Assembly: GCF_016921195.1 (NCBI RefSeq)
Contig: NZ_JAFGYF010000002.1
Coordinates: 496,001 to 560,000 of the forward strand
Direction of reading: 5' to 3'
DNA length: 64,000 nucleotides
DNA from: Cellulosimicrobium cellulans
GTDB taxonomy: Bacteria > Actinomycetota > Actinomycetes > Actinomycetales > Cellulomonadaceae
Position numbers and translations under genes: made by a program. The notes below the pieces were generated by a model. That model had not been told where the DNA came from, made no database searches, and was given only the letters and a program-made list of their open reading frames with translations. The first letter of the stretch is position 1; the number at the start of each line of letters is the position of its first letter. Positions 51,890 to 60,822 of the stretch are shown here, piece by piece.

Positions 51890-54522
51890 CGGCCGCCCCC
51901 GACGTCCGCGCGGGCGCCGCGCCGCGCGGCGTCCCGGTCTCGACGTACCGGCTCCAGCTCGGCCCCGACCTGACGTTCGACGACGCCGCGCGCCAGGTGC
52001 CCTACCTCGCGTCGCTCGGGGTCACGCACCTCTACCTCTCCCCCGTGCTGCAGGCCGCGCCCGGCTCGACGCACGGGTACGACGTCGTCGACCACTCGCG
52101 CGTCAGCGACGAGCTCGGCGGGCGCGAGGGGCTCGAGCGCCTCGCCGCGAGCGCCCGGGCCGCGGGCCTCGGCATGGTGCTCGACGTCGTGCCGAACCAC
52201 ATGGCGGTCCCGACCCCCGCGTGGCACAACCGCGCGCTGTGGTCCGTGCTCGAGGAGGGCCCCGACTCGCCCTACGCGCGGTGGTTCGACGTCGACTGGT
52301 CCGCGGGCGAGGGCGCGGTGCTCATGCCGGTGCTCGGCGCGCGCCTGGGCGACGTGCTCGCGGCGGGCGAGCTGGTGCTCGACGAGGTGTCGGTGCCGGG
52401 CGAACGCTCCCCCCGCCGCGTCCTGCGGTACTACGACCACGTCTTCCCGGTGCGCCCGGGGACGGAGGACCTGCCGCTCGCCGAGCTGGTCGAGCGCCAG
52501 CACTACCGGCTGGCGTTCTGGCGCGTCGGCGACGAGGAGCTCAACTACCGGCGGTTCTTCGACGTCGGGTCGCTCGTGGCGGTGCGGGTCGAGGACGAGG
52601 AGGTCTTCGACGCGACGCACGGGCTCCTCCTCGACCTGGTCGCCGACGGCACGGTCGACGGTCTGCGCATCGACCACCCCGACGGCCTCGCGGACCCGGC
52701 GCAGTACCTCCAGCGCCTCGCCGACCGCACGGACGGCGCGTGGGTCGTCGTGGAGAAGATCCTCGCGGGCGAGGAGCAGGTGCCGCCGGACTGGGCGACG
52801 GTCGGGACCACGGGGTACGACGTCGCGTGGCGGCTCCAGCAGCTCTTCGTCGACCCGGGCGGGCGGTCGGGCCTCGACGCAGTGATGACCCGACTGACGG
52901 GCGCGGCGCCGGGCGGCTTGGGCGGGCTCGTCGAGGAGGCCAAGCGCGAGGTCGTCGCAGGTCCGCTGTACGCGGAGGTGCACCGGCTCACGGACCTGGC
53001 TGCCGCCGTCTGCCACGACGACCCGCGGCTGCGCGACCACACGTGGCGCGGTCTGCACCAGTGCCTGCGCGAGCTGCTCGTCGCGTTCGACCGGTACCGG
53101 GCGTACGTCGTCCCGGGCACGCCCCCGCGGCACGAGGCGGTCCGTGCGGTCGAGGAGGCGGCCGAGCATGCTCGGGCGCGGCTCGACCCGCAGCGTGCGG
53201 AGACTCTCGACGTCGTGGTGGACCTCGTGCTGGGCCGGGAGGTCGGCAGCGCCGGCCGACGACGCGAGGCTCGTCGCGACGAGCTCGTCGTGCGATTCCA
53301 GCAGGTGTGCGGCGCGGTGACGGCGAAGGGCGTGGAGGACACGGCGTTCTACCGCTGGACCGAGCTCGTGAGCCTGTGCGAGGTCGGGGGCGAGCCGGAC
53401 CGGTTCAGCCTCGGCGTGCACGACTGGCACGCGTTCGCGCAGCGGTTCGCCGCGCTCACCCCGCACGCGCTCACGGCCGGGTCGACGCACGACACCAAGC
53501 GCGGCGAGGACACGCGCGCGGCGCTCGGGGTGCTGTCCGAGGACGCGGCGGGGTGGTCGCGCCTCGTCGACGAGGTCCGTGGCGCGACCGCGCCGTACCG
53601 CGGCGTGCTCGTGGACGGCCTCGCCGAGAACCTCCTGTGGCAGACCGTCGCGGGCACGTGGCTGCCCGACGTCGACGCCGCCACCGACCCGGCCGACGGC
53701 GCATCGGACGCGGCGATCGGGCCCGACCGCCTCGTCGACTACCTCCGCAAGGCGCTGCGCGAGGCGAAGGTCGCGACGTCCTGGACGAGCCCCGACGAGG
53801 CCTACGAGGAGGCCGTGACGGACCTCGCGCGGCGCGCGCTCGCCGACCCCGCCGTGACCGGCGCCTTCGCCCGGTGGTCGCGCGAGCACCGCCAGGAGCT
53901 GCGCGCGGCGAGCCTCGGGATCACCCTGGTGCGACTCACCGCGCCGGGCGTCGCCGACGTCTACCAGGGGGCCGAGACCTACGGGCCCACCCTCGTGGAC
54001 CCCGACAACCGCCGCCCGGTCGACGTCGAGGCGCTGACCGAGCGCCTCGCGCGGCTCGACGGCGGGGCGCCCGCACGCACGCTCGCCGACGAGAAGCTGC
54101 TCGTCACCGCACGCGCGCTGCGGTTGCGCCGCGCACTCGCCGACGCGTTCGTGGGCGACGGCGCGGGCTACGCGCCCGTCGCGGCGTCGACGCCGTGCGC
54201 GCTCGCGTTCGCGCGCACGACGCCGGGCGGCGCGGGCGTGGGACCGGACGCCGCGCCGGTGGCGCGCGTCGTGACGGTCGCGACGCGGCTCGCGGGCACG
54301 GTCGACCGCCTCGGCGGGTGGCGCGACCACGTCGTCGCGCTCCCGGAGGGCACGGGGGTCTGGGTCGACGTGCTCACCGGGCGGGAGCACCCGTCCGGCA
54401 CGGTGCGCGTCGCCGACCTGCTCGCCGACCTCCCGGTCGCGCTGCTCGTCGACCGGGACGACGCGGCGGGCGCCGCCGTCGCGAGCACACGCGAGACCCA
54501 GCCCGCGGGGGACGCGCCATGA
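51886..54522 (+). CDS. treY: Malto-oligosyltrehalose synthase TreY
   Basis: Isomerises the reducing-end alpha-1,4 bond of maltodextrins to an alpha-1,1 (trehalose) bond. 878 residues of GH13: STYRLQLGPDLTFDDAARQV, YLSPVLQAAPGSTHGYDVVD, GMVLDVVPNHMAV, nucleophile in GLRIDHPDGLADP, acid in WVVVEKILAGEE, GTTGYDVAW, and GSTHDTKRGEDTRAALGVLS, YQGAETYGPTLVDPDNRRPV near the end. Coupled to glgX and treZ by 4-base overlaps. Confidence 0.96.
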   Translation: MTAAPDVRAGAAPRGVPVSTYRLQLGPDLTFDDAARQVPYLASLGVTHLYLSPVLQAAPGSTHGYDVVDHSRVSDELGGREGLERLAASARAAGLGMVLDVVPNHMAVPTPAWHNRALWSVLEEGPDSPYARWFDVDWSAGEGAVLMPVLGARLGDVLAAGELVLDEVSVPGERSPRRVLRYYDHVFPVRPGTEDLPLAELVERQHYRLAFWRVGDEELNYRRFFDVGSLVAVRVEDEEVFDATHGLLLDLVADGTVDGLRIDHPDGLADPAQYLQRLADRTDGAWVVVEKILAGEEQVPPDWATVGTTGYDVAWRLQQLFVDPGGRSGLDAVMTRLTGAAPGGLGGLVEEAKREVVAGPLYAEVHRLTDLAAAVCHDDPRLRDHTWRGLHQCLRELLVAFDRYRAYVVPGTPPRHEAVRAVEEAAEHARARLDPQRAETLDVVVDLVLGREVGSAGRRREARRDELVVRFQQVCGAVTAKGVEDTAFYRWTELVSLCEVGGEPDRFSLGVHDWHAFAQRFAALTPHALTAGSTHDTKRGEDTRAALGVLSEDAAGWSRLVDEVRGATAPYRGVLVDGLAENLLWQTVAGTWLPDVDAATDPADGASDAAIGPDRLVDYLRKALREAKVATSWTSPDEAYEEAVTDLARRALADPAVTGAFARWSREHRQELRAASLGITLVRLTAPGVADVYQGAETYGPTLVDPDNRRPVDVEALTERLARLDGGAPARTLADEKLLVTARALRLRRALADAFVGDGAGYAPVAASTPCALAFARTTPGGAGVGPDAAPVARVVTVATRLAGTVDRLGGWRDHVVALPEGTGVWVDVLTGREHPSGTVRVADLLADLPVALLVDRDDAAGAAVASTRETQPAGDAP

Positions 54523-56429
54523 CGGCCGGCCCGACGCCGTCGACCCCCGGTGCCCCCGCCTCCCGCGTCCCCCCGCCCCGGTCGACCCCCATGCTCGCCG
54601 TGCCGGGCCCGCGTCCACTCGTCTGGGCACCGACGGCGCGCGGCGTGGAGCTGCTCCTGCCCGAGCCGGGCTCGGGCACGTTCGACGGCGCCGAACGGCG
54701 ACCGCTGCGCCTCGTGGGCGCGCACGTGCCCGGCTGGTGGGGCTACGACCACGAGCTGCCGTGGGGCACGGACTACGGCTTCGCGGTCGACGGCGGACCG
54801 GGCCGGCCCGACCCGCGCAGCCCGTGGCAGCCGTACGGGGTGCACGGCCCGAGCCGCACGTTCGACGCGGCGTTCGCGTGGACCGACGACGCGTGGGCGG
54901 GCCGGGACGTGCGGGGCGAGGTGCTCTACGAGCTCCACGTCGGCACGTTCACGCCGCAGGGCACGCTCGACGCGGCGATCGACCGGCTCGACCACCTCGT
55001 CGACCTGGGCGTCGGCGCGGTCGAGCTGCTGCCGGTCGCCGCGTTCGGCGGCGAGCGCGGCTGGGGCTACGACGGCGTGCACCTGTACGCGGTGCACGAG
55101 CCGTACGGCGGGCCACGCGCCCTGCAGCGGTTCGTGGACGCCGCGCACGCGCGCGACCTCGCGGTCGTGCTCGACGTCGTCTACAACCACCTCGGACCGT
55201 CGGGGAACTACCTGCCGGAGTTCGGCCCCTACTTCACCGACGCGCACACGACCCCCTGGGGCGCGGCGGTGAACCTCGACCGCCCGGGCAGCCGCGAGGT
55301 GCGCGAGTGGGTCATCGACAACGCCGAGCGGTGGTTCGTCGAGTTCCACGTCGACGCGCTGCGCCTCGACGCCGTGCACGCGCTCGTCGACGACTCCCCC
55401 ACGCACCTGCTGGCCGAGCTCGCGCGGCGGGTCGACCGGGTCGAGCAGGCGCTGGGGCGGCCGCTCACCCTCGTCGCCGAGTCGGACGAGAACGACCCGG
55501 CCACGGTCACGGGCGTCGAGCAGGGCGGACGCGGCATGCGGGCCCAGTGGGCCGACGACGTCCACCACGCGGTGCACGCGCTCCTCACGGGCGAGCGGCA
55601 GGGCTACTACGTCGACTTCGGGTCGGTCGCCGTGCTGCGCAAGGCCCTCACGGGCGTGTTCGTCCACGACGGCACGTTCTCCACCTTCCGCGGCCGCGAG
55701 TGGGGCCACCCGGTGCCCGAGGGGGCCGACGGCCACGCGTTCGTCGTGAGCACGCAGAACCACGACCAGGTCGGCAACCGCGCGTTCGGCGACCGGACCT
55801 CGGCGACGCTCGACGGCGGCGGACTCGCCGCCGCCGCCGCGCTCGTGCTGGTCTCCCCGTTCACGCCGCTGCTCTTCATGGGCGAGGAGTGGGGCGCGTC
55901 CACGCCGTGGCAGTTCTTCACCGACCACGCCGAGCCCGAGCTCGCCGAGGCGGTGCGGCGCGGCCGCGCCGCCGAGTTCGCCGACCACGGGTGGTCCGAC
56001 GGCTCGCCCGTCCCCGACCCGCAGGCCCCGCAGACCCGGGACGCGAGCGTCCTCGACTGGTCCGAGCGCGACCGCGGCGAGCACGCGCGCCTGCTCGCGT
56101 GGTACCGCGCGCTCGTGGCGCTGCGGTCGCGCCCGGACGTCCGCTCGGGCGACCTCTCGGTCGTGCGGCTGCACGGCCCCGGAGGCGTGGACGACGACGG
56201 CTCGGGCGAGGAGCCGGCGACGGCGTCGGCCCCGCAGGGTGGGCCGGCGTTCGTCGTGGATCGCGGGACGGTCGCGGTCGCGGTGAACCTCGGCGACGCG
56301 CCCCGGCGGCTCCGGCTCGCGCTCGGCGGGACGCCGCACGTGCTCGCGGCGTGGGACCCGGCGACGAGCGTGCACCGGCGCGGCGTCGACCTCCCCGCGC
56401 GCTCGGTCGCCGTCCTGGCCCGGGTGTGA
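54519..56429 (+). CDS. treZ: Malto-oligosyltrehalose trehalohydrolase TreZ
   Basis: Releases trehalose from the product of TreY. 636 residues: N-terminal CBM-like domain (LVWAPTARGVELLL, VPGWWGYDHELPWGTDYGF), GH13 barrel with VLYELHVGTFTPQGTLDAAI, VVLDVVYNHLGPSGNYLPEF, nucleophile in FHVDALRLDAVHALVD, acid in LVAESDENDP and STQNHDQVGNRAFGD. With glgX and treY gives the complete glycogen-to-trehalose route. Confidence 0.96.
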   Translation: MTAGPTPSTPGAPASRVPPPRSTPMLAVPGPRPLVWAPTARGVELLLPEPGSGTFDGAERRPLRLVGAHVPGWWGYDHELPWGTDYGFAVDGGPGRPDPRSPWQPYGVHGPSRTFDAAFAWTDDAWAGRDVRGEVLYELHVGTFTPQGTLDAAIDRLDHLVDLGVGAVELLPVAAFGGERGWGYDGVHLYAVHEPYGGPRALQRFVDAAHARDLAVVLDVVYNHLGPSGNYLPEFGPYFTDAHTTPWGAAVNLDRPGSREVREWVIDNAERWFVEFHVDALRLDAVHALVDDSPTHLLAELARRVDRVEQALGRPLTLVAESDENDPATVTGVEQGGRGMRAQWADDVHHAVHALLTGERQGYYVDFGSVAVLRKALTGVFVHDGTFSTFRGREWGHPVPEGADGHAFVVSTQNHDQVGNRAFGDRTSATLDGGGLAAAAALVLVSPFTPLLFMGEEWGASTPWQFFTDHAEPELAEAVRRGRAAEFADHGWSDGSPVPDPQAPQTRDASVLDWSERDRGEHARLLAWYRALVALRSRPDVRSGDLSVVRLHGPGGVDDDGSGEEPATASAPQGGPAFVVDRGTVAVAVNLGDAPRRLRLALGGTPHVLAAWDPATSVHRRGVDLPARSVAVLARV

Positions 56430-56430
56430 C

Positions 56431-56436
56431 TACGCT
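56431..56436 (+). promoter_or_regulatory. -10 box (TACGCT) for the PPK2 gene
   Basis: TACGCT starts one base after the treZ stop, with 7 bases to the ATG. Indicates that PPK2 has its own leaderless promoter besides any read-through from treZ. Confidence 0.45.
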
Positions 56437-56443
56437 CACGCCC

Positions 56444-57373
56444 ATGTCGACGAAGAAGAAGTCGAGGAAGAAGCACGGCAAGGGCTCGGCCTCCGGGTCA
56501 GGGTCCGGCTCGGCGCCGGCGGCGCTCCACGCCGACTGGGAGGTCGCGCCCACCGAGTCGCTGCGCGTGCGCGCCGGGTTCGACCTCGCGGCGTTCGACC
56601 GTGGCTCGACCCCGGGCTTCACGGGCGGCAAGGCGGACGGGAAGGCGCTCGTCGCGCGGCACGCGGACGAGCTCTCCGAGCTCCAGGAGCGCCTGTTCGC
56701 CGAGGGACGGTCCGGCGGCTCGCGCTCCGTGCTGCTCGTGCTCCAGGGCATGGACACCGCGGGCAAGGGCGGCATCGTGCGGCACGTCGTCGGGCTCGTC
56801 GACCCGCAGGGCGTCGCGCACCGCTCGTTCGGCGTCCCGACGCCCGAGGAGCGCAAGCACCACTACCTGTGGCGCATCCGCCGCGCTCTGCCGGAGCCCG
56901 GGTACATCGGGGTCTTCGACCGTTCGCACTACGAGGACGTCCTGGTCGCGCGCGTCGACGGTCTCGTGCCGCCCGAGGTCTGGGAGGCACGGTACGACGA
57001 GATCAACCGCTTCGAGGAGAAGGTCGTCGCGTCGGGTACCACGATCGTCAAGGTCGCGCTGCTGGTGTCCTACGAGGAGCAGCGGGCCCGGCTCATGGAG
57101 CGCCTGGAGCGCCCGGACAAGTTCTGGAAGTACAACCCGAACGACGTCGACTCGCGCCAGAAGTGGCCGGCGTACCAGGAGGCGTACCAGGCCGTCCTCG
57201 ACCGCACGAGCACCGAGGCCGCGCCCTGGCACGTGGTCCCGGCCGACCACAAGTGGTTCGCACGCCTCGCGGTGAGCGAGCTGCTCCTCGACGCGCTGCG
57301 CGGCCTCGACCTCGGCTGGCCCCCGGCCGACTTCGACATCGAGGTCGAGAAGAAGCGCCTCGCCGCCACGTGA
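56444..57373 (+). CDS. ppk2: Polyphosphate kinase 2 family protein
   Basis: 309 residues. A Lys/Ser/Gly-rich N-terminal tail (about 25 residues) precedes the PPK2 core: VLLVLQGMDTAGKGGIVRHV (Walker A), HRSFGVPTPEERKHHYLWRI, IGVFDRSHYEDVLVARVDGL (Walker B), EEQRARLMERLERPDKFWKY (lid arginines) and YQEAYQAVLDRTSTEAAPWH. PPK2 enzymes phosphorylate nucleotides using polyphosphate; class (AMP- or ADP-using) is not decidable here. Confidence 0.93.
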   Translation: MSTKKKSRKKHGKGSASGSGSGSAPAALHADWEVAPTESLRVRAGFDLAAFDRGSTPGFTGGKADGKALVARHADELSELQERLFAEGRSGGSRSVLLVLQGMDTAGKGGIVRHVVGLVDPQGVAHRSFGVPTPEERKHHYLWRIRRALPEPGYIGVFDRSHYEDVLVARVDGLVPPEVWEARYDEINRFEEKVVASGTTIVKVALLVSYEEQRARLMERLERPDKFWKYNPNDVDSRQKWPAYQEAYQAVLDRTSTEAAPWHVVPADHKWFARLAVSELLLDALRGLDLGWPPADFDIEVEKKRLAAT

Positions 57374-57416
57374 GCCGCGACGTGAGCCGCGGCGCCGCGC
57401 CCCCTCGGGCCCGCCG

Positions 57417-58544
57417 TCAGGCCGACGCGCGCGCGACCGCGCGACCGTCCTCGGCGAGCGCGCCGAGGCGGGAGAGCGCGCGGTAGTACTTCTTGCGGTA
57501 CCCGCCGCGCAGCATCTCCTCCGTGAACAGGCTCCGCTCGCCCGCGTAGTCGCCGGACCCGGCGAGCAGCACGGGGACGTCGCGGTCGTAGAGGCGGTCG
57601 ACGAGGACCACGAGGCGCAGCGCGGCGGACTGCTCGGTGACGGTGTGCACGCCGGTGAGCGCGACGACCTCGACGCCGTCGAGCAGCGCGCGGTAGCGGC
57701 TCGGGTGCACCTGGGAGAGATGCGCGAGCAGGTCGTCGAACGTGTCCAGCGTGGCGCCCGGCCGGCCGACGACGGCGGCCCGGACGTCGGCCTCGGGCAG
57801 CGGGGCGGAGTCGGTGACGACCGCGCGGTGGCGGTAGTCCTCGCCGTCGACGCGCAGCACCTCGAACCGGGCCGCGAGCGCCTGGATCTCGCGCAGGAAG
57901 TCCTCGGCCGCGAAGCGACCCTCGCCGAGCGCCTCGGGCAGCGTGTTCGACGTCGCCGCGAGAGCGACGCCGCGGTCGGCGAGCTCGCGCAGGAGCCGGG
58001 ACATGAGCACGGTGTCGCCCGGGTCGTCGAGCTCGAACTCGTCGATGCACACGAGCTTCTTCGTGGCGAGCGCGTCCACGGTCGCCTGGAAGCCGAGCGC
58101 GCCCACGAGGTTGGTGTACTCGACGAACGTGCCGTAGGCGCTCACGTCGAGGCCCACGGCGTGCGCGAGGGACGTGAGGAGGTGGGTCTTGCCGACGCCG
58201 AACCCGCCGTCCATGTACACCGCGGGCGCGGTCTGCTTGCGCCCGCCGAAGAGTCCCTTGCGCGCGGGCTTCACGACGGCGGCCGCGACCTCCTCGAGCC
58301 GCGCGACGGTGCGTGCCTGGCTCGGGAAGGCGGGGTTGGCGCGGTACGTGGAGAAGCGGGCGTCGGTGAAGTGGCGCGGGGGCACGAGGTCGGCCAGCAG
58401 GCGCGCGGGCGGCACGGCCGGACGGACGTCGGAGAGGGCGCGTGGGCTTCCGTGCGCACCGGGAGCCGCGTCGGAGGCCGACGCGCGGGAGGTGCCGGGG
58501 AGGGCTGCCGGGGCCGAGGCGCCACCGGCGACGGGCGAAGTCAC
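57417..58544 (-). CDS. zapE: Cell division protein ZapE (AFG1-like ATPase)
   Basis: 375 residues. P-loop ATPase with Walker A MDGGFGVGKTHLLTSLAHAV, Walker B KKLVCIDEFELDDPGDTVLM, sensor-like ATSNTLPEALGEGRFAAEDF and FTEEMLRGGYRKKYYRALSR at the end; RHFTDARFSTYRANPAFPSQ marks the family N-terminus. A 60-residue Ala/Pro/Ser-rich leader precedes it. Regulates the division ring in E. coli (established there only). The GTG start lies 37 bases from the divergent reductase gene. Confidence 0.92.
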   Translation of the reverse strand: MTSPVAGGASAPAALPGTSRASASDAAPGAHGSPRALSDVRPAVPPARLLADLVPPRHFTDARFSTYRANPAFPSQARTVARLEEVAAAVVKPARKGLFGGRKQTAPAVYMDGGFGVGKTHLLTSLAHAVGLDVSAYGTFVEYTNLVGALGFQATVDALATKKLVCIDEFELDDPGDTVLMSRLLRELADRGVALAATSNTLPEALGEGRFAAEDFLREIQALAARFEVLRVDGEDYRHRAVVTDSAPLPEADVRAAVVGRPGATLDTFDDLLAHLSQVHPSRYRALLDGVEVVALTGVHTVTEQSAALRLVVLVDRLYDRDVPVLLAGSGDYAGERSLFTEEMLRGGYRKKYYRALSRLGALAEDGRAVARASA

Positions 58545-58552
58545 GAGGATCC

Positions 58553-58558
58553 AGCCTA
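58553..58558 (-). promoter_or_regulatory. -10 box (TAGGCT) for zapE
   Basis: Minus-strand TAGGCT with 8 bases to the GTG start of zapE; back to back with the plus-strand box at 58569. Confidence 0.45.
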
Positions 58559-58568
58559 CGCCTGCGGC

Positions 58569-58574
58569 TAGCCT
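58569..58574 (+). promoter_or_regulatory. -10 box (TAGCCT) for the RibD-like gene
   Basis: TAGCCT then 7 bases then GTG. Its -35 would lie inside the zapE coding sequence. Confidence 0.45.
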
Positions 58575-58581
58575 GGCCGCT

Positions 58582-59472
58582 GTGACCTCCACCACGGCAC
58601 CCTCCGGCGAACCCGCCGCGGCGTCCGCCGGGCCGCCCGTCGGCCGCACGGACCTCCCCCCGCTCGACGTCCTCCTGCCGGCCGCCGAGCACGTGCCTCC
58701 GGACGCGCGGGAGGAGCGCCTCGCGGCCCTCTACGCGTACGGGCCGCCGACGCGCGGGCGGCACGTCGTGCGCGCCAACATGGTCGCGAGCGTCGACGGC
58801 GCGGCCTGGGGCCCGGACCACCGGTCCGGGTCGATCAACGACGACGCGGACTGGCGTGTGTTCCGGGTCCTGCGCGCGCTCGCCGACGTCGTGCTCGTCG
58901 GCGCCGGCACGGCGCGCGCCGAGGGGTACACCGCGCTCGACCGGCCGCGCGGACTGCGGCACCTGCACGGCGCGCCGCTCGAGCTGGCGATCGTGACGCG
59001 CAGCGGTCGCGTGCCCGAGGCGCTCGCGCGGGGCGAGCGCCCGCCCTACGTGCTCACCGCGCCGGCCGGGGCCGCCACCGCCCGGGCGGACGTACCCCCG
59101 GACCGGGTGCTCGTCGTCGGGCAGGACACCGCGGGTACGCAGGACCAGGACGAGCCGGGCGCCGCCGTCGACCTGGCCGCGGGGCTCGCCGCGCTGGCCG
59201 ACCGCGGCCTGGCCCGCGTGCTCACCGAGGGCGGGCCGACCCTCCTGGGCGACCTGCTCGCAGCGGACCTCGTCGACGAGCTGTGCGTCACCACGACGCC
59301 GACCGTCGTCGGCCGCGGTCCCGGCCGGATCGTGGCCGGGACGACGCCGTCGGGCACGACGGCGCTCCCGCCCCGAGGTGCACGTCTCGCCCACCTGCTG
59401 CACAGCCCCGACGACCGGCCCGGGTCGCCCGCCGGTACGACCGCCGCGCGCTGGCTGCTCCCGCTAGGCTGA
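58582..59472 (+). CDS. Pyrimidine reductase family (RibD C-terminal / DHFR-like) protein
   Basis: 296 residues with the RibD reductase fold: VRANMVASVDGAAWGPDHRS, DDADWRVFRVLRALADVVLV, GAGTARAEGYTAL (nucleotide loop) and VLTEGGPTLLGDLLAADLVD. No deaminase domain is present, so it is the stand-alone reductase type common in actinobacteria. Substrate unproven; a flavin-pathway or other NADPH reduction is possible. Confidence 0.9.
   Translation: MTSTTAPSGEPAAASAGPPVGRTDLPPLDVLLPAAEHVPPDAREERLAALYAYGPPTRGRHVVRANMVASVDGAAWGPDHRSGSINDDADWRVFRVLRALADVVLVGAGTARAEGYTALDRPRGLRHLHGAPLELAIVTRSGRVPEALARGERPPYVLTAPAGAATARADVPPDRVLVVGQDTAGTQDQDEPGAAVDLAAGLAALADRGLARVLTEGGPTLLGDLLAADLVDELCVTTTPTVVGRGPGRIVAGTTPSGTTALPPRGARLAHLLHSPDDRPGSPAGTTAARWLLPLG
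59465..59470 (+). promoter_or_regulatory. -10 box (TAGGCT) for the 59478 gene
   Basis: TAGGCT overlaps the stop region of the reductase gene and leaves 7 bases to the GTG. Confidence 0.4.
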
Positions 59473-59477
59473 CGCGC

Positions 59478-59963
59478 GTGACCGACACGATCCTCGTCCT
59501 GACCGAAGACACGCTGAACCCGGCCGACGTGCAGCACATCCTGTCGCTGCACCAGGACGAGCAGCTCGCCTACCGGGTCCTCGTGCCCGCGGACACCGAG
59601 CGCAACGTGATCTCCGGGATCATCGACCACCTGAGCGTGGGCGAGCTCAAGGAGGCGTGGGACGAGGTCCTCGGTCGCGAGCCCTCGCCCGCCACGGCCA
59701 AGGCGGAGGCGAGCGAGCAGCTCGAGCGCAGCGTGGCCGAGCTCCGTGCGGCGGGCCGCGAGGCCGACGGCGCGGTCGTCGACGACGACCCGCTGCCCGC
59801 GCTGCACAAGGCGGTCGCGGCGGACGGCGTGCGCGAGATCGTCGTCGTGACCTACCCGCACGCCGTCGAGGACACGTTCCACACCGACTGGGCGTCCCGC
59901 GCTCGCGAGGAGCTCCACGTCCCGGTGCTGCACCTCTACTCGGGCACGAGCGAGCTCGGCTGA
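59478..59963 (+). CDS. Hypothetical USP-like alpha/beta protein
   Basis: 161 residues; begins M-TDTILVLTEDTLNPADVQH and has YRVLVPADTERNVISGIIDH, then a long helix (AKAEASEQLERSVAELRAAG) and REIVVVTYPHAVEDTFHTDW plus VPVLHLYSGTS at the end. The strand-helix order suggests a Rossmann-like fold near the universal stress protein family, but the ATP-binding GXXG pattern is missing. Function unknown. Confidence 0.75.
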   Translation: MTDTILVLTEDTLNPADVQHILSLHQDEQLAYRVLVPADTERNVISGIIDHLSVGELKEAWDEVLGREPSPATAKAEASEQLERSVAELRAAGREADGAVVDDDPLPALHKAVAADGVREIVVVTYPHAVEDTFHTDWASRAREELHVPVLHLYSGTSELG

Positions 59964-59977
59964 CGCGTCCGCGCGCC

Positions 59978-59995
59978 GCGCTGCCGGGGCAGCGC
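59978..59995. terminator. Shared terminator between convergent genes
   Basis: GCGCTGC and GCAGCGC form a 7-bp stem around CGGG in the 37 bases separating the plus-strand gene from the convergent racemase gene. Confidence 0.5.
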
Positions 59996-60000
59996 CCGGG

Positions 60001-60741
60001 TCACTCCCCGCGGACGCGGTGCCCCGCCCGGCGGATGGTCGCGCGGACGAGCTGGTCGGTCGAGTCGAGGTACAGCGGGTCGGCGAGCAGGTCGTGGTCG
60101 ACCGCGACGACCGACAGCTCCGTGCAGCCGAGCACGATCACCTGGGCGCCCCGCTCGACGAGCCGGCCGGTGACGGCGCGGAACGTCTCGATGTCGACGG
60201 GCCTGCCCGCCTTGACCTGCTCGTAGATGATCTGCGAGACGAGCCCCTGGTCCGCCTCGTCCGGGACGAGAGCGTCGACGCCGTGGCGTGCGAACGCGTC
60301 CTGGTACACGCCCGACGACGCGGTGCCCGCCGTCGCGAGCAGCCCCACCGCGCGCAGGTCGCCGACCCGGGCCCGGGCCGCGTCGACCGTCGTGTCGATG
60401 ATGGACACGAACGGCACGCTGATCGCGTCGAGCACCTGCTGCGTGAAGTAGTGCGCGGTGTTGCACGGCATGACGAGGAAGTCCGCCCCGAACCCCTCGA
60501 GCCGCTGTGCGTCGCGCGCGAGCACCGGGCCCGGGTCCGCGTCCGAGCGCCCGAGGATGAACTCGGTGCGGTCGGGGATCGTCGCGTGGTTGAGCACGAC
60601 GGCGTCGACGTGGTCCTGGTCGCGCTCGGCCTCCGTGAGCTCGACGAGGAGCTGGAGAAAGTACGCCGTGGCGAGCGGCCCGACACCTCCGAGCACGCCG
60701 ACGAGAGGCTGGGCGAGGTCCTGGTCCGGTCGCGACGTCAC
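60001..60741 (-). CDS. Aspartate/glutamate racemase family protein
   Basis: 246 residues with the PLP-independent two-cysteine arrangement: GVLGGVGPLATAYFLQLLVE, the first catalytic Cys in VMPCNTAHYF (about residue 95) and the second in VLGCTELSVVAVDHD (about 205). Interconverts L and D forms of aspartate or glutamate; DADPGPVLARDAQRLEGFGA is of the aspartate-racemase type. The ATP-grasp ligase 800 bases away makes D-aspartate for wall synthesis a reasonable inference. GTG start. Confidence 0.9.
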   Translation of the reverse strand: MTSRPDQDLAQPLVGVLGGVGPLATAYFLQLLVELTEAERDQDHVDAVVLNHATIPDRTEFILGRSDADPGPVLARDAQRLEGFGADFLVMPCNTAHYFTQQVLDAISVPFVSIIDTTVDAARARVGDLRAVGLLATAGTASSGVYQDAFARHGVDALVPDEADQGLVSQIIYEQVKAGRPVDIETFRAVTGRLVERGAQVIVLGCTELSVVAVDHDLLADPLYLDSTDQLVRATIRRAGHRVRGE

Positions 60742-60747
60742 CCGTGG

Positions 60748-60753
60748 ATCCTA
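60748..60753 (-). promoter_or_regulatory. -10 box (TAGGAT) for the racemase gene
   Basis: Minus-strand TAGGAT with 6 bases to the GTG start. Confidence 0.45.
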
Positions 60754-60809
60754 CGGCGGCCGGCCCCGCCCGCCGCCACGGCCACAGGTCCCGTGCCGGA
60801 GAGCGCCGC

Positions 60810-60815
60810 TAGGGT
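60810..60815 (+). promoter_or_regulatory. -10 box (TAGGGT) for the HAD gene
   Basis: TAGGGT then 7 bases then ATG; no ribosome site. Confidence 0.45.
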
Positions 60816-60822
60816 GGCGGCC

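Noticed and set aside
51367-54630. Long minus-strand open frame opposite treY
   Set aside because: Antisense of a clear GH13 enzyme; composition and absence of motifs show a shadow.
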